A stretch of DNA of 64,000 nt, from positions 31,474-95,473 of the forward strand of contig NZ_BJOC01000023.1 of NCBI RefSeq assembly GCF_006540005.1, written 5' to 3'. How positions within the stretch are numbered: the stretch's first letter is position 1; each line of letters opens with the position of its first letter. Of the stretch, positions 18,257 through 25,921 are shown piece after piece. Below the pieces are notes generated by a model. That model saw only the letters and a list, made by a program, of their open reading frames with translations, ran no database searches and had not been told where the DNA came from. The DNA comes from Halomonas halmophila (GTDB lineage Bacteria; Pseudomonadota; Gammaproteobacteria; Pseudomonadales; Halomonadaceae). The position numbers and the translations under genes are program-made.

Positions 18257-18937
18257 TTGCGCTTGCCGAGCATCCTGCCCGCCTGGCACAACGCCTATCG
18301 CGTCATCAACAGCGCCTTTCCGCCGATCGATGTGTTCGAGGACACGCTCGATCCCGAGGACCTGGAACTCGCCTTCGCCATCGAGGGAATGACCAACGAC
18401 AGGCTGCTCGAGAAGGCCGGCGAACTGACCCGCGTGCCTCGTGTCGATCGCGTCTCCGGGCCCGACTCGACGCCTATCATGGCCGCCTTCACTCATATCG
18501 GCAGACGGTCACGATTCAGCGACGGCACCTTCGGGGTCTACTACTGCGCCAGCCGCCTGGATACGGCCATCGCCGAGACGCGTTTCCATCTGTCCGAGTT
18601 TCTGCAGGCCACTCGGGAGGGCACTGTCGAGATCACCATGCGGACCTATATCAACACCATCACTCGAGAGCTGGAGGATATCCGGCAGGGCCATGACGGG
18701 TTGCACGCCCCAGACCCGGCGCGCTATGGGGAGGCTCAGGCCTTCGCCACTCGACGACGCGAGGCGGGCGCGTTCGGGTTGCTCTACCAGAGCGTTCGCG
18801 ACCCTGGTCACGAGTGCGCCGCTATCTTTCGGCCGCCCGCCCTCAGCATTCCGGACCAGGGCCCGCATCTGCGCTATCTATGGGATGGCAGGCAACAGGC
18901 GATCACCCATGTGCTGGAAGTGTCCGAGCACCGGTGA
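18257..18937 (+). CDS. RES-domain toxin (NAD-degrading type)
   Basis: RES toxins degrade cellular NAD and stop growth, as described for the RES-Xre and MbcT families. The 226-residue protein carries the RES region at about 12-205: A-Y-R-V near 15, GRRSRFSDGTFGVYYCASRL near 84 and the A-E-T-R-F-H segment near 108, which holds the conserved Glu. The start is a TTG at 18257 with GAGGGTGA just upstream, inside the end of the antitoxin gene, which suggests coupled translation. The pair interrupts the flagellar cluster and is probably acquired. Confidence 0.87.
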   Translation: MRLPSILPAWHNAYRVINSAFPPIDVFEDTLDPEDLELAFAIEGMTNDRLLEKAGELTRVPRVDRVSGPDSTPIMAAFTHIGRRSRFSDGTFGVYYCASRLDTAIAETRFHLSEFLQATREGTVEITMRTYINTITRELEDIRQGHDGLHAPDPARYGEAQAFATRRREAGAFGLLYQSVRDPGHECAAIFRPPALSIPDQGPHLRYLWDGRQQAITHVLEVSEHR

Positions 18938-18968
18938 GGGGGCGGATTCGACGGAGAGGCAGGGCGAT

Positions 18969-19169
18969 CTACTGATCGGCGGCCAGCATCGCCATGGTGT
19001 GGGCATTCTGATCGCCGACCGCGCGGGCATGAAGGTCGAGAAGCTGCTGGTAGTCGCCGGCCATGGCCTCATCCATGCCGCCGGCTTCGAAGCGATCCAT
19101 AAGGGTGCGGGCATCCCGAATCATCTCATCGAGCTCGTCGATCACCTGCCGGTGTTCGTCTTCGGTCAT
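18969..19169 (-). CDS. Small unknown protein downstream of fliC
   Basis: The 66-residue protein is all helical in character, acidic, with no membrane segment: MTEDEHRQVIDELDEM, then a second helix ending in LAADQ. Its ATG overlaps the stop of the upstream 117-residue gene (ATGA), so the two are probably co-translated. Position behind fliC suggests a flagellar role such as a small chaperone, but no family is recognised. FliS and FliT are encoded elsewhere in this window (27350-28173). Confidence 0.6.
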   Translation of the reverse strand: MTEDEHRQVIDELDEMIRDARTLMDRFEAGGMDEAMAGDYQQLLDLHARAVGDQNAHTMAMLAADQ

Positions 19170-19519
19170 GTGGCGAGTTCCTGAACGCGGCGGTAGAGCA
19201 CTCGAGCGCTCTCGATGGCTACGGCCTCATGGGTATCGAGCGTCAGTGAGGCACTATTGCCCTGTTGGCATCCTTGGCTGGCGTCTTCCAACTGCCGGGA
19301 GTAGCGCTGAATCAGGTGCTCGAGGTTCATGCGAATCATCGAGATCTCCAGCTCGAACTCGATCTTCAGCTCCTCCAGCCTGGCCGTCTCGTCCTCATCG
19401 GTACAGCGCACGATGCGGCCCTGAAGCGTACTATCCACAAGCCGCTCGGTGGCATGGAGCTTGGGGATAAGGTCGTAGACCACATCGTGGGCCGATAGCG
19501 TTTCGGCGGTATCGGGCAA
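19166..19519 (-). CDS. Unknown helical protein downstream of fliC
   Basis: The 117-residue soluble protein is dominated by amphipathic helix (about residues 15-80, heptad-like with I/L/M at regular positions). It starts at TTG with a strong AGGAGGAG site seven bases upstream. A rho-independent terminator lies between fliC and this gene, so expression depends on read-through or a separate start. The next gene overlaps its stop. No family is recognised; a flagellin-related chaperone or regulator is a guess from position only. Confidence 0.6.
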   Translation of the reverse strand: MPDTAETLSAHDVVYDLIPKLHATERLVDSTLQGRIVRCTDEDETARLEELKIEFELEISMIRMNLEHLIQRYSRQLEDASQGCQQGNSASLTLDTHEAVAIESARVLYRRVQELAT

Positions 19520-19532
19520 TGTCGGCTCCTCC

Positions 19533-19562
19533 TATAAAAACGGGCCCCCGAAGGAGCCCGTT
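19533..19562 (-). terminator. Rho-independent terminator of fliC
   Basis: On the minus strand the stem ACGGGCTCC/GGGGCCCGT (nine pairs, one G-T) closes a short TTCG loop and is followed by TTTTTATA. It lies 44 bases after the fliC stop. Confidence 0.9.
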
Positions 19563-19605
19563 CATTGTCACCGCCTGGAAGGCGCGGTGGTATCCAGTCG
19601 GTCAC

Positions 19606-20679
19606 TTAGCCCAGCAGCGACAGGGCGCTCTGCGGCAGCTGGTTGGCTTGTGCCAGCACGGAGGTGCCTGCCTGCTGCAGGATCTGGTTCTTGGTCATAT
19701 CTGCCACTTCGGTGGCGTAGTCGGCATCCTCGATCCGCGAGCGAGCGGCGGAGAGGTTGGTCTCGTTGGTTTGAAGATTGGTGATGGCAGACTCGAAGCG
19801 GTTCTGGATGGCACCTAAATCTGAGCGCAGGCTATCGACTTCACCGAGAGCTGCATCTAGAGAGGCCAGCGGCCCATCAGTAACCGTGCCAACAGGGCCG
19901 CCTGCTTCATCTACAGTGAAGTCTGCTGTCGGAGCAGTGGGGTCGGTGGCCTCATCAATCGAAACGTTGGAAACGGCAAAGTTATCTGAACCATCGTTGG
20001 CAAAATATTTGCCTTCTGCGTCTTGGTGAAGCGTATAGGTGCCTGAAAGGGTGCCGCCGTCAGCGGCAGTGGCTGTACCGGTAGTCACTGCCACTTCGTT
20101 ACCGCTACCATCATCACCCGCTGTAGCTTGTGCTGCAGTTCCCTCGACACCGTTAACATTAAAACCAGTTAAGCCTAGCTCCTCTACATTGGTTGTCTTA
20201 AAGTTAATGTCAATGGTTTGACCGTCTTTAGCACCAACTTGAATCGTCATTGAGTCGGCACCTTCCGCCAACACACTGGTGCCGTTGAAGTCAGTTTCGC
20301 GTGAGATGCGATCAATTTCTTCAAGGCGTTGGCTGATCTCGTCCTGAATCGAGTTTAAGTCCGCCTGTGAGTTAGTGCCATTTTGAGCTTGAACGGTCAG
20401 CTCGCGAACGCGCTGGAGGTTGTCGTTGACCTGGTTGAGGCCACCTTCGGCAGTCTGCGCCGCTGAGATGCCGTCGTTGGCGTTACGCTGTGCCTGGGAA
20501 AGGCCGGTGATCTGACTGGACATGCGGTTGGCGATGGCCTGACCGGCGGCATCGTCCTGGGCGCTGTTGATGCGCAGGCCGGAGCTCAGACGCTCCATTG
20601 AGGTAGCCAGGGCATTCTTCGATTCGCCCAGGTTCTGCTGGGCGATCATCGCGGTGATGTTGGTATTGATCACTGACAT
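19606..20679 (-). CDS. fliC: Flagellin
   Basis: FliC is the filament subunit. It has 357 residues. The N-terminal D0/D1 region (1-140) has MSVINTNITAMIAQQNLG, then LSSGLRINSAQDDAAGQAIA. The C-terminal D1/D0 region (about 280-357) ends SVLAQANQLPQSALSLLG. The central variable domain is short (about 150-275), rich in T, G, A and D. Its codons are clearly AT-richer than the ends (around 19,900-20,250). The start chosen is the ATG at 20679 preceded by AAGGAAAT. A FliA promoter lies about 100 bases upstream and a strong terminator follows. FliS and FliT would chaperone it. Confidence 0.97.
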   Translation of the reverse strand: MSVINTNITAMIAQQNLGESKNALATSMERLSSGLRINSAQDDAAGQAIANRMSSQITGLSQAQRNANDGISAAQTAEGGLNQVNDNLQRVRELTVQAQNGTNSQADLNSIQDEISQRLEEIDRISRETDFNGTSVLAEGADSMTIQVGAKDGQTIDINFKTTNVEELGLTGFNVNGVEGTAAQATAGDDGSGNEVAVTTGTATAADGGTLSGTYTLHQDAEGKYFANDGSDNFAVSNVSIDEATDPTAPTADFTVDEAGGPVGTVTDGPLASLDAALGEVDSLRSDLGAIQNRFESAITNLQTNETNLSAARSRIEDADYATEVADMTKNQILQQAGTSVLAQANQLPQSALSLLG

Positions 20680-20775
20680 GGTGATTTCCTTCCAAGCTGT
20701 TGAGGGCTCCATTGGCGGACCCGTCACGCTGGCGCTCCGGGCCTGCCGCAACGGCGCCGTTGGCCGTTACTCCTT

Positions 20776-20802
20776 ATATCGGTGGCCTGGAAGGGACCTT
20801 TA
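20776..20802 (-). promoter_or_regulatory. FliA (sigma 28) promoter of fliC
   Basis: On the minus strand: TAAAGGTC, 11-base spacer, ACCGATAT. This is close to the consensus TAAAGTTT-N11-GCCGATAA and has exact spacing. It leaves an untranslated leader of roughly 90 bases before the fliC ATG. Confidence 0.85.
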
Positions 20803-20946
20803 GGGTGTGAAGTGAAAAATTTTGCTCTCGGCCCCGAGGCGAACACCAAGCCAAGTCACCTGGGATGCGGTGGGCCAGGAGAGCGGTGATAGACTCGGAT
20901 CCCTCGCTCTTTACTCCTTACCCTTTACTTCTTGCTTCTGAACCCC

Positions 20947-21186
20947 ATGCCCACCATCGACGTGATTATCGAGCTATCGCCTGATGCCTGCCTGGCCCAC
21001 TACGAGGGCCGGGTGGGCGTGGTGCATACCCGTAGCCTGGACGGGCGTAGCGTGCAGTTTCCGGCCGAGGCGCTGCGGCGGGTGGTGACGCGGGACGGGG
21101 TGCATGGCGTCTTTCGCTTGTATGTCTCGTCCGAGGGCCGCTTCGAGGGGATTCGGCGGCTCTCGGCGCCGCCGGACAGGCGTTGA
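20947..21186 (+). CDS. DUF2835 family protein
   Basis: This is a 79-residue protein of the DUF2835 family, common in gammaproteobacteria and of unknown role. The typical pattern is visible: an N-terminal strand, then A-H-Y-E-G near 20, S-V-Q-F-P-A-E-A-L-R-R-V-V near 40-52 and G-V-H-G-V-F-R-L near 57-64. The start chosen is the ATG at 20947; a TTG five codons upstream is possible. It is divergent from fliC and convergent with the next gene, and is not clearly flagellar. Confidence 0.75.
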   Translation: MPTIDVIIELSPDACLAHYEGRVGVVHTRSLDGRSVQFPAEALRRVVTRDGVHGVFRLYVSSEGRFEGIRRLSAPPDRR

Positions 21187-21207
21187 TACGGCGCTTGCGG
21201 CGCGGCC

Positions 21208-23904
21208 TTATCGGGATGTCATGGCCTCGCCCCAGCTTGCCACGAAGTCGGCGGGGGGCAACGGGCGCCCAAAGTAGTAACCCTGGGCCTGGTCGCAGCC
21301 CAGCCGGGCCAGTTCGCTGGCCTGTTTCGGCGTTTCCACCCCTTCGGCGATGGTCTGCATGCCCAGGCTGCGCGCCATGGCGATGATGGTTTCCACGATG
21401 GCGCGGTCGTGGGGGCCGTCGAGCATCTCGCGTACGAAGGAGAGATCGATCTTGAGGGTATCGGCGGCGAAGCGACGCAGGTAGGCCAGCGAGGAATAGC
21501 CGGTGCCGAAGTCGTCGATCGAGAGGGTGTAGCCGGCCTGGCGCAGGGCTTGGGTGATGGCGATGGCCTGTTCGGGGTCCCGCATGACGTCGCTTTCCGT
21601 CAGTTCCAGGTCGAGGGACGAGGTCGGCGTGTGGCGGGTCAGTTCGGCGATACGCCGGGCCAGGTCGGGGTCGGTGAATTGCTGGGCCGAGACGTTGACC
21701 GACAGCCGGCCCGGCAGGGGATGGCCGTTGCATCGCCAGGTGGCCAGTTGGCGAGCGGCCTTTTCGAGCACCCATTCGCCCAGTGGACGAATCAGCCCGC
21801 GCTCCTCGGCCAGCGGGATGAATTCCCCGGGGCTGACCCAGCCCCAGTCCTCGTCGTACCAGCGGCATAGCGCCTCGGCCCCCACCAGCTCGCCGCTGGC
21901 GAGATCGAACTTCGGCTGATAGTACAGCTCGAGCTTGCCTTCACCGAGGGCGAGGTGGAGTCGCTCGGTCATCCGTTGGTGGCGCTGCAGGGCCAGGGTC
22001 ATCGAGGGGTCGAAGGGGCAGGTGCCGTCGGCCTGGTGCTTGGCGTGGTAGAGGGCGATGCTGGCGAACTTGAACAGCTCTTCGGGTGTGACGGCATCCC
22101 GCGGATACTGGGCGGTACCGATGCTGACCGAGAGCGTGAAACGGTGGTGGTCGAGGGTGAGGGGGCGGCCCACGGCCTGGCGCATGCGCTCGAGGCATTG
22201 TGCCAGCTCCGGCGCCGAGGCTCTGGGCACCAGCAGGGCGAACTCGTCGCCGGAGAGGCGGGCCAGGCGCTCGTGCGGCGCCAGGGCGGATCGCAGCCGC
22301 CCGCCGAGGGTCGCGAGCAGCCGGTCGCCGACCTGATGGCCGAGGGTGTCGTTGATTTCCTTGAACCGGCGGATGTCGATCAGCAGCAGTGCCAGCGGGG
22401 TCTGGTCACGCTCGGCGGCCTGTCGCTGATGGCTCAGGTCTTCCATGAAGCGAATGCGGTTGGGTAGGCCGGTGGTGCCGTCGGTATAGGCCAGCTGGTG
22501 CATGCGTCGGTGGTCGTTGCGGCGTTCCAGCTCGGCGGCGGCGCCGTTGGAGAGAATGCGCAGCACCGAGGTGGCGAAGGCGTCGGCCTCCAGCGGCTGG
22601 CGATACAGCACCATGATGAAGCCGATGGGCTCGCCTCGGGTGTTGTCCAGCCGGCGGCCGATCCAGGCACAGGTGTCCGCCGGGAAGCCGGGTAGGCCGG
22701 AAGGGCCTTCGTGCTGGATCATGATCTCCTGTTCGTGGAGCAGCGTCGCGCAGGGCGTCCCGGCCAGGGGCAGGCGGCAGGGTGCCAGGCTGAGGCCATC
22801 GGAGAGGGCGCTGATCAGGCTGACGACGGTCTCGTCGGGAAGGGGCGTGACACTGGCGTCTGCCCTGGAGGCGGGCTCCAGCAGGGCGACGAAGCCGGCG
22901 TCGGCCTCGAGAGTGCGGGTCAGGGTGCTTACCAGTTGATGGAAGTAGTCGTCGCCGACTCGGCTGGTGACGGTGGAGGCGATCTGCATCACCGCCTCCT
23001 GCACGCGCTGGGCCTCGTGCTGCTCGGTGATGTCGGTGATGAAGCCTTCCAGGCAGTCGACCTGGCCGTTGGCGTCGAACACCGCCTGGCCCTGTTCCCA
23101 CATCCAGCGAAGGCCGCTGTTGGCGGTCCGCAGGCGGTAGACGACCTGGAACGGCTCTCGCCGGGCGATGGCCTGCTGCACGGCGTCGTCGGCGTACTGG
23201 CGGTCGTCCGGGTGAATGAGCTCGAGGTAGCTGATCCGCCGGTTATGGGTAAGATCCTCGGGGGAGTAGCCGGTCAGGTCGGTGGCCCCCTGACTGACCA
23301 GCAGCATGGTCCAGTCCGTGTCGTTGAGGCAGCGGTAGGCCATGCCCGGTAGATGATTGAGCAGGGTGTTCAGCCGGCGCTCGCTCTCGCGGGCATGGCG
23401 CTCGCTTGCCTGCAGAGCGCACTCGGCATCTCGTCGGCCCAGTTCGGCACCAGCCTGGGTCGCGGCGATGCGCAGCAGCTCGTACTCCTGGTCGCTGGGC
23501 GCCATGGGGCGGTTGGCGAGGACGGCCAGCAGCCCCAGTTGGGCGCCGTCTGTCGTGAACAACGGCAGTCCCAGATAACTCTCGGCCTCGAGCTCCCGCA
23601 GCATGCGGTCATGGGGGAAACGGGACTGCACATTGCCGGGGTACAGGCACATTTCGTGGCTGGCCACCGTCTCGCAAGGCGTGCCGGCCAAGGCATATTG
23701 CACGTTTGCCAGATGTTGCCCCCGGGACCAGATGGCCAGGGTCTGGGCCTTGTCGTCCCGCACTCGAGCGATCAGGACATGGTCGGCCGAGAGAAGCTGG
23801 GCCAGCCGCTCCACCAGTGTGTAGAAAAAGTCGTCGGAACCGCTGTGACCAAGCCCTTCGGCGAGTCGCCGGAAGGCCTCCTCGGCAGTGATCCGAGCAG
23901 GCAT
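21208..23904 (-). CDS. GAF-PAS-GAF-GGDEF-EAL c-di-GMP turnover protein
   Basis: This cytoplasmic 898-residue protein makes or breaks c-di-GMP. Its layout is GAF (about 10-160), PAS with PAC (about 180-310), a second GAF (about 315-465), GGDEF (about 475-635) and EAL (about 650-890). The GGDEF site reads SGDEF, which may still be active. The EAL domain keeps EAL, the Asn of VNVS, the Glu of LELTES, DDFGTG, the Lys of LKIDLS and AEGVET, so phosphodiesterase activity is likely. No membrane helices are seen. The ATG at 23904 has GGGAG upstream and is preferred over the ATG at 23925. The gene sits between fliC and fliD, pointing to motility control. Confidence 0.9.
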   Translation of the reverse strand: MPARITAEEAFRRLAEGLGHSGSDDFFYTLVERLAQLLSADHVLIARVRDDKAQTLAIWSRGQHLANVQYALAGTPCETVASHEMCLYPGNVQSRFPHDRMLRELEAESYLGLPLFTTDGAQLGLLAVLANRPMAPSDQEYELLRIAATQAGAELGRRDAECALQASERHARESERRLNTLLNHLPGMAYRCLNDTDWTMLLVSQGATDLTGYSPEDLTHNRRISYLELIHPDDRQYADDAVQQAIARREPFQVVYRLRTANSGLRWMWEQGQAVFDANGQVDCLEGFITDITEQHEAQRVQEAVMQIASTVTSRVGDDYFHQLVSTLTRTLEADAGFVALLEPASRADASVTPLPDETVVSLISALSDGLSLAPCRLPLAGTPCATLLHEQEIMIQHEGPSGLPGFPADTCAWIGRRLDNTRGEPIGFIMVLYRQPLEADAFATSVLRILSNGAAAELERRNDHRRMHQLAYTDGTTGLPNRIRFMEDLSHQRQAAERDQTPLALLLIDIRRFKEINDTLGHQVGDRLLATLGGRLRSALAPHERLARLSGDEFALLVPRASAPELAQCLERMRQAVGRPLTLDHHRFTLSVSIGTAQYPRDAVTPEELFKFASIALYHAKHQADGTCPFDPSMTLALQRHQRMTERLHLALGEGKLELYYQPKFDLASGELVGAEALCRWYDEDWGWVSPGEFIPLAEERGLIRPLGEWVLEKAARQLATWRCNGHPLPGRLSVNVSAQQFTDPDLARRIAELTRHTPTSSLDLELTESDVMRDPEQAIAITQALRQAGYTLSIDDFGTGYSSLAYLRRFAADTLKIDLSFVREMLDGPHDRAIVETIIAMARSLGMQTIAEGVETPKQASELARLGCDQAQGYYFGRPLPPADFVASWGEAMTSR

Positions 23905-24034
23905 GGGTACACTCTCCCAGGTCATGGATGCTACTCCGGTGCCGTAGTGTTCGGCGTTATATCGAGAGAGTGCGGGTTATGGCGGTTATACGGCAAGCCC
24001 TGGGGGCCGGGTGCAAGACAAGTCAGCAAGGGAC

Positions 24035-24061
24035 TCAAGTTGTACAGGTGGCGGCCGATGT
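24035..24061 (+). promoter_or_regulatory. FliA (sigma 28) promoter for the PilZ/HD-GYP gene
   Basis: TCAAGTTG, 11-base spacer, GCCGATGT. The spacing is exact and there are only three mismatches to the 16 consensus positions. It lies about 45 bases before the start codon. Confidence 0.75.
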
Positions 24062-24105
24062 ATTCAGCATCGTTCCACTGATAGCGAAAGGTGAGAGGCA
24101 CAGGG

Positions 24106-25791
24106 ATGGTGGAGGACGGCTACGATCGGGTGGAAAGTCCCATGGAGGTCGAGGCATTGCTCGAGGCGCTGATGGCGCCGGGCGGCGCCTCGCTGCAAGT
24201 GGAGGACGCGGGCGGGGAGCCGCTACCGGTACTGGTGAAGGATCATCGGCCCGGTGAGGAGTTGCAGCTGGATATCAGCGCCATTCGCGAGATAGCGGGG
24301 ACGCTGCAGCGCGGTCAGCCATTCCGTCTTTTGGGGCGCAGTCATGGAAAGTTGGTGCGGACCTCGACACTGACCATGCAGTCTTGCCAGGACGACGAGG
24401 GACGCCTGGTCTGTCGCAGTGACTATCCGCGCAGTCTTGAAGTCCTGCAGCGTCGTGAGACGTTTCGTGCCCAGTTGCGACTCGGCATGGAAGTTGGTGC
24501 GATACTGCGGAATACCGAAGCTGGCGGTCGCTCGATTCAGGGGGATCTCAAGGATCTGTCCCTGGAGGGGTGCCGGCTGGAATTGCCGTTATCAGCCAGT
24601 GGCTTGCTGGGAGAGGGAGCGGTGCCGCAGGAAGTCGAGCTCTGCTTCCCCGATGGTACACGCTACGTCATTAGTCGGGCGTCGTTGCGACACCGAAACG
24701 CGGATATGGTGCGTCGCGTAGTTCAGGCGGGCTTCAGGTTCGAGCAGGCAGGTGCTGAGCAGGAGCGCAAACTGTGGTATTTCGTGCGCGCTATCGAGCA
24801 GGAGGCGGCACGCCATGTCGAGGGCGCAGATGCCTCCAGGCAGCCATCACCCTTGTTCCTGGCATCGGTGACTGCTTCCCCCACGATAGGGCGTCGCAAC
24901 ATGTGCCGTTATGCCACGCCCATGGCAAAGCGACTGTCGCGTGTCGCCGACTACCTGGATGCCCAGATTCTCGAACTGCATCAAGGCGGCGAGGTTTCCT
25001 CGGTCCAGTTATCGCGGCACGCTGACCTGCTGCTGTTGCTGCATGAAGAGGATCGCGAGGCGTTGCTGTTCGCTACGCACTGTCTGCACGAGGAGACCCG
25101 GTTGGTTCGCCACTGCGTGAGCGTCGCAGTACATCTGCTCGATTTGCTGCAGGAGGTTTCACCGCCGCATGAGTTGTGCAAGGCGGTTGTGGCTTCGGCC
25201 ATGCTGCACGATCTGGGCAAGGCGTTGTTGCCGGCCGATCTCTGGGAGCTGGCCGCGCCGAGTACTGATGATAAACAACGGATGCGCGAGCATGTCGACA
25301 TTCTCCAGCCGCGCATGCGTCATTGTCATTGGCTGGCCAGCGCGGTGCATACTTCGGTGGTGCAGCGCATCAATGAGCGCTTGGATGGCAATGGGTACCC
25401 ACAGGGCCTGGGTGGCGAGACGCTGGGAGAACTTGAACGTGCTGCCGCCGTGGTCGATGTCGTGGACGCTATGCGACGCGACCGGGCTGATCGTCCCGCC
25501 TGGCGTCTTCAGGAGGTGATAAGCCACCTGCTGACGCATCCCGACGCCTTCGATGCGCGCTGGGTGCGGCGCTATTTTCAGCGTTTCGGTCGCTACCCGA
25601 TCGGCTCGCTGGTCCGCTTTTCGAGTGACACTCTGGGTTGGGTCCAGGGGCTGGACGACAGCGGTGCTGTTGCTCGGGTGCAACTCACCGATACGATCGG
25701 ACCGCCCACGGAAGAAATGGGTAAGGTCATTCAGGGCGACGTGAGCCAGCGCCTGGGAGAGGTGGTCGAGGAAGTCGTGGTAAACGGCTGA
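24106..25791 (+). CDS. PilZ protein fused to an HD-GYP domain, YcgR-like flagellar brake candidate
   Basis: The 561-residue protein joins a YcgR-like N-terminal domain (about 10-110), a c-di-GMP-binding PilZ domain (about 112-230) and an HD-GYP domain (about 330-520). PilZ keeps RRETFR at 116-121 and D150-x-S152-x-x-G155, so binding is expected. The HD-GYP part keeps HD (368-369), H396 and DGNGYP (427-432), but the usual His-His-Glu before it is Ile-Asn-Glu (422-424). Metal binding, and so hydrolysis, may be impaired. The start chosen is the ATG at 24106 with AGAGG upstream; a GTG at 24091 is possible. A FliA promoter precedes it and fliD follows, which supports a motility role. Confidence 0.85.
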   Translation: MVEDGYDRVESPMEVEALLEALMAPGGASLQVEDAGGEPLPVLVKDHRPGEELQLDISAIREIAGTLQRGQPFRLLGRSHGKLVRTSTLTMQSCQDDEGRLVCRSDYPRSLEVLQRRETFRAQLRLGMEVGAILRNTEAGGRSIQGDLKDLSLEGCRLELPLSASGLLGEGAVPQEVELCFPDGTRYVISRASLRHRNADMVRRVVQAGFRFEQAGAEQERKLWYFVRAIEQEAARHVEGADASRQPSPLFLASVTASPTIGRRNMCRYATPMAKRLSRVADYLDAQILELHQGGEVSSVQLSRHADLLLLLHEEDREALLFATHCLHEETRLVRHCVSVAVHLLDLLQEVSPPHELCKAVVASAMLHDLGKALLPADLWELAAPSTDDKQRMREHVDILQPRMRHCHWLASAVHTSVVQRINERLDGNGYPQGLGGETLGELERAAAVVDVVDAMRRDRADRPAWRLQEVISHLLTHPDAFDARWVRRYFQRFGRYPIGSLVRFSSDTLGWVQGLDDSGAVARVQLTDTIGPPTEEMGKVIQGDVSQRLGEVVEEVVVNG

Positions 25792-25800
25792 GCATATTCC

Positions 25801-25827
25801 TAAAGTTCCTGGGGGCCTGGCCGATAA
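25801..25827 (+). promoter_or_regulatory. FliA (sigma 28) promoter of fliD operon
   Basis: TAAAGTTC, 11-base spacer, GCCGATAA: fifteen of sixteen consensus positions match with exact spacing. It lies 95 bases upstream of fliD and probably drives fliD-fliS-fliT and the two genes after them. Confidence 0.92.
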
Positions 25828-25921
25828 ATGAGAAAATAGCCCATTCGACAAGGCCTGCTCGTGGCATCGTTGCCGACGGCGCTTGTCAGACTGGCCCACT
25901 TCGTCTCGTTAAGGAAACGTC

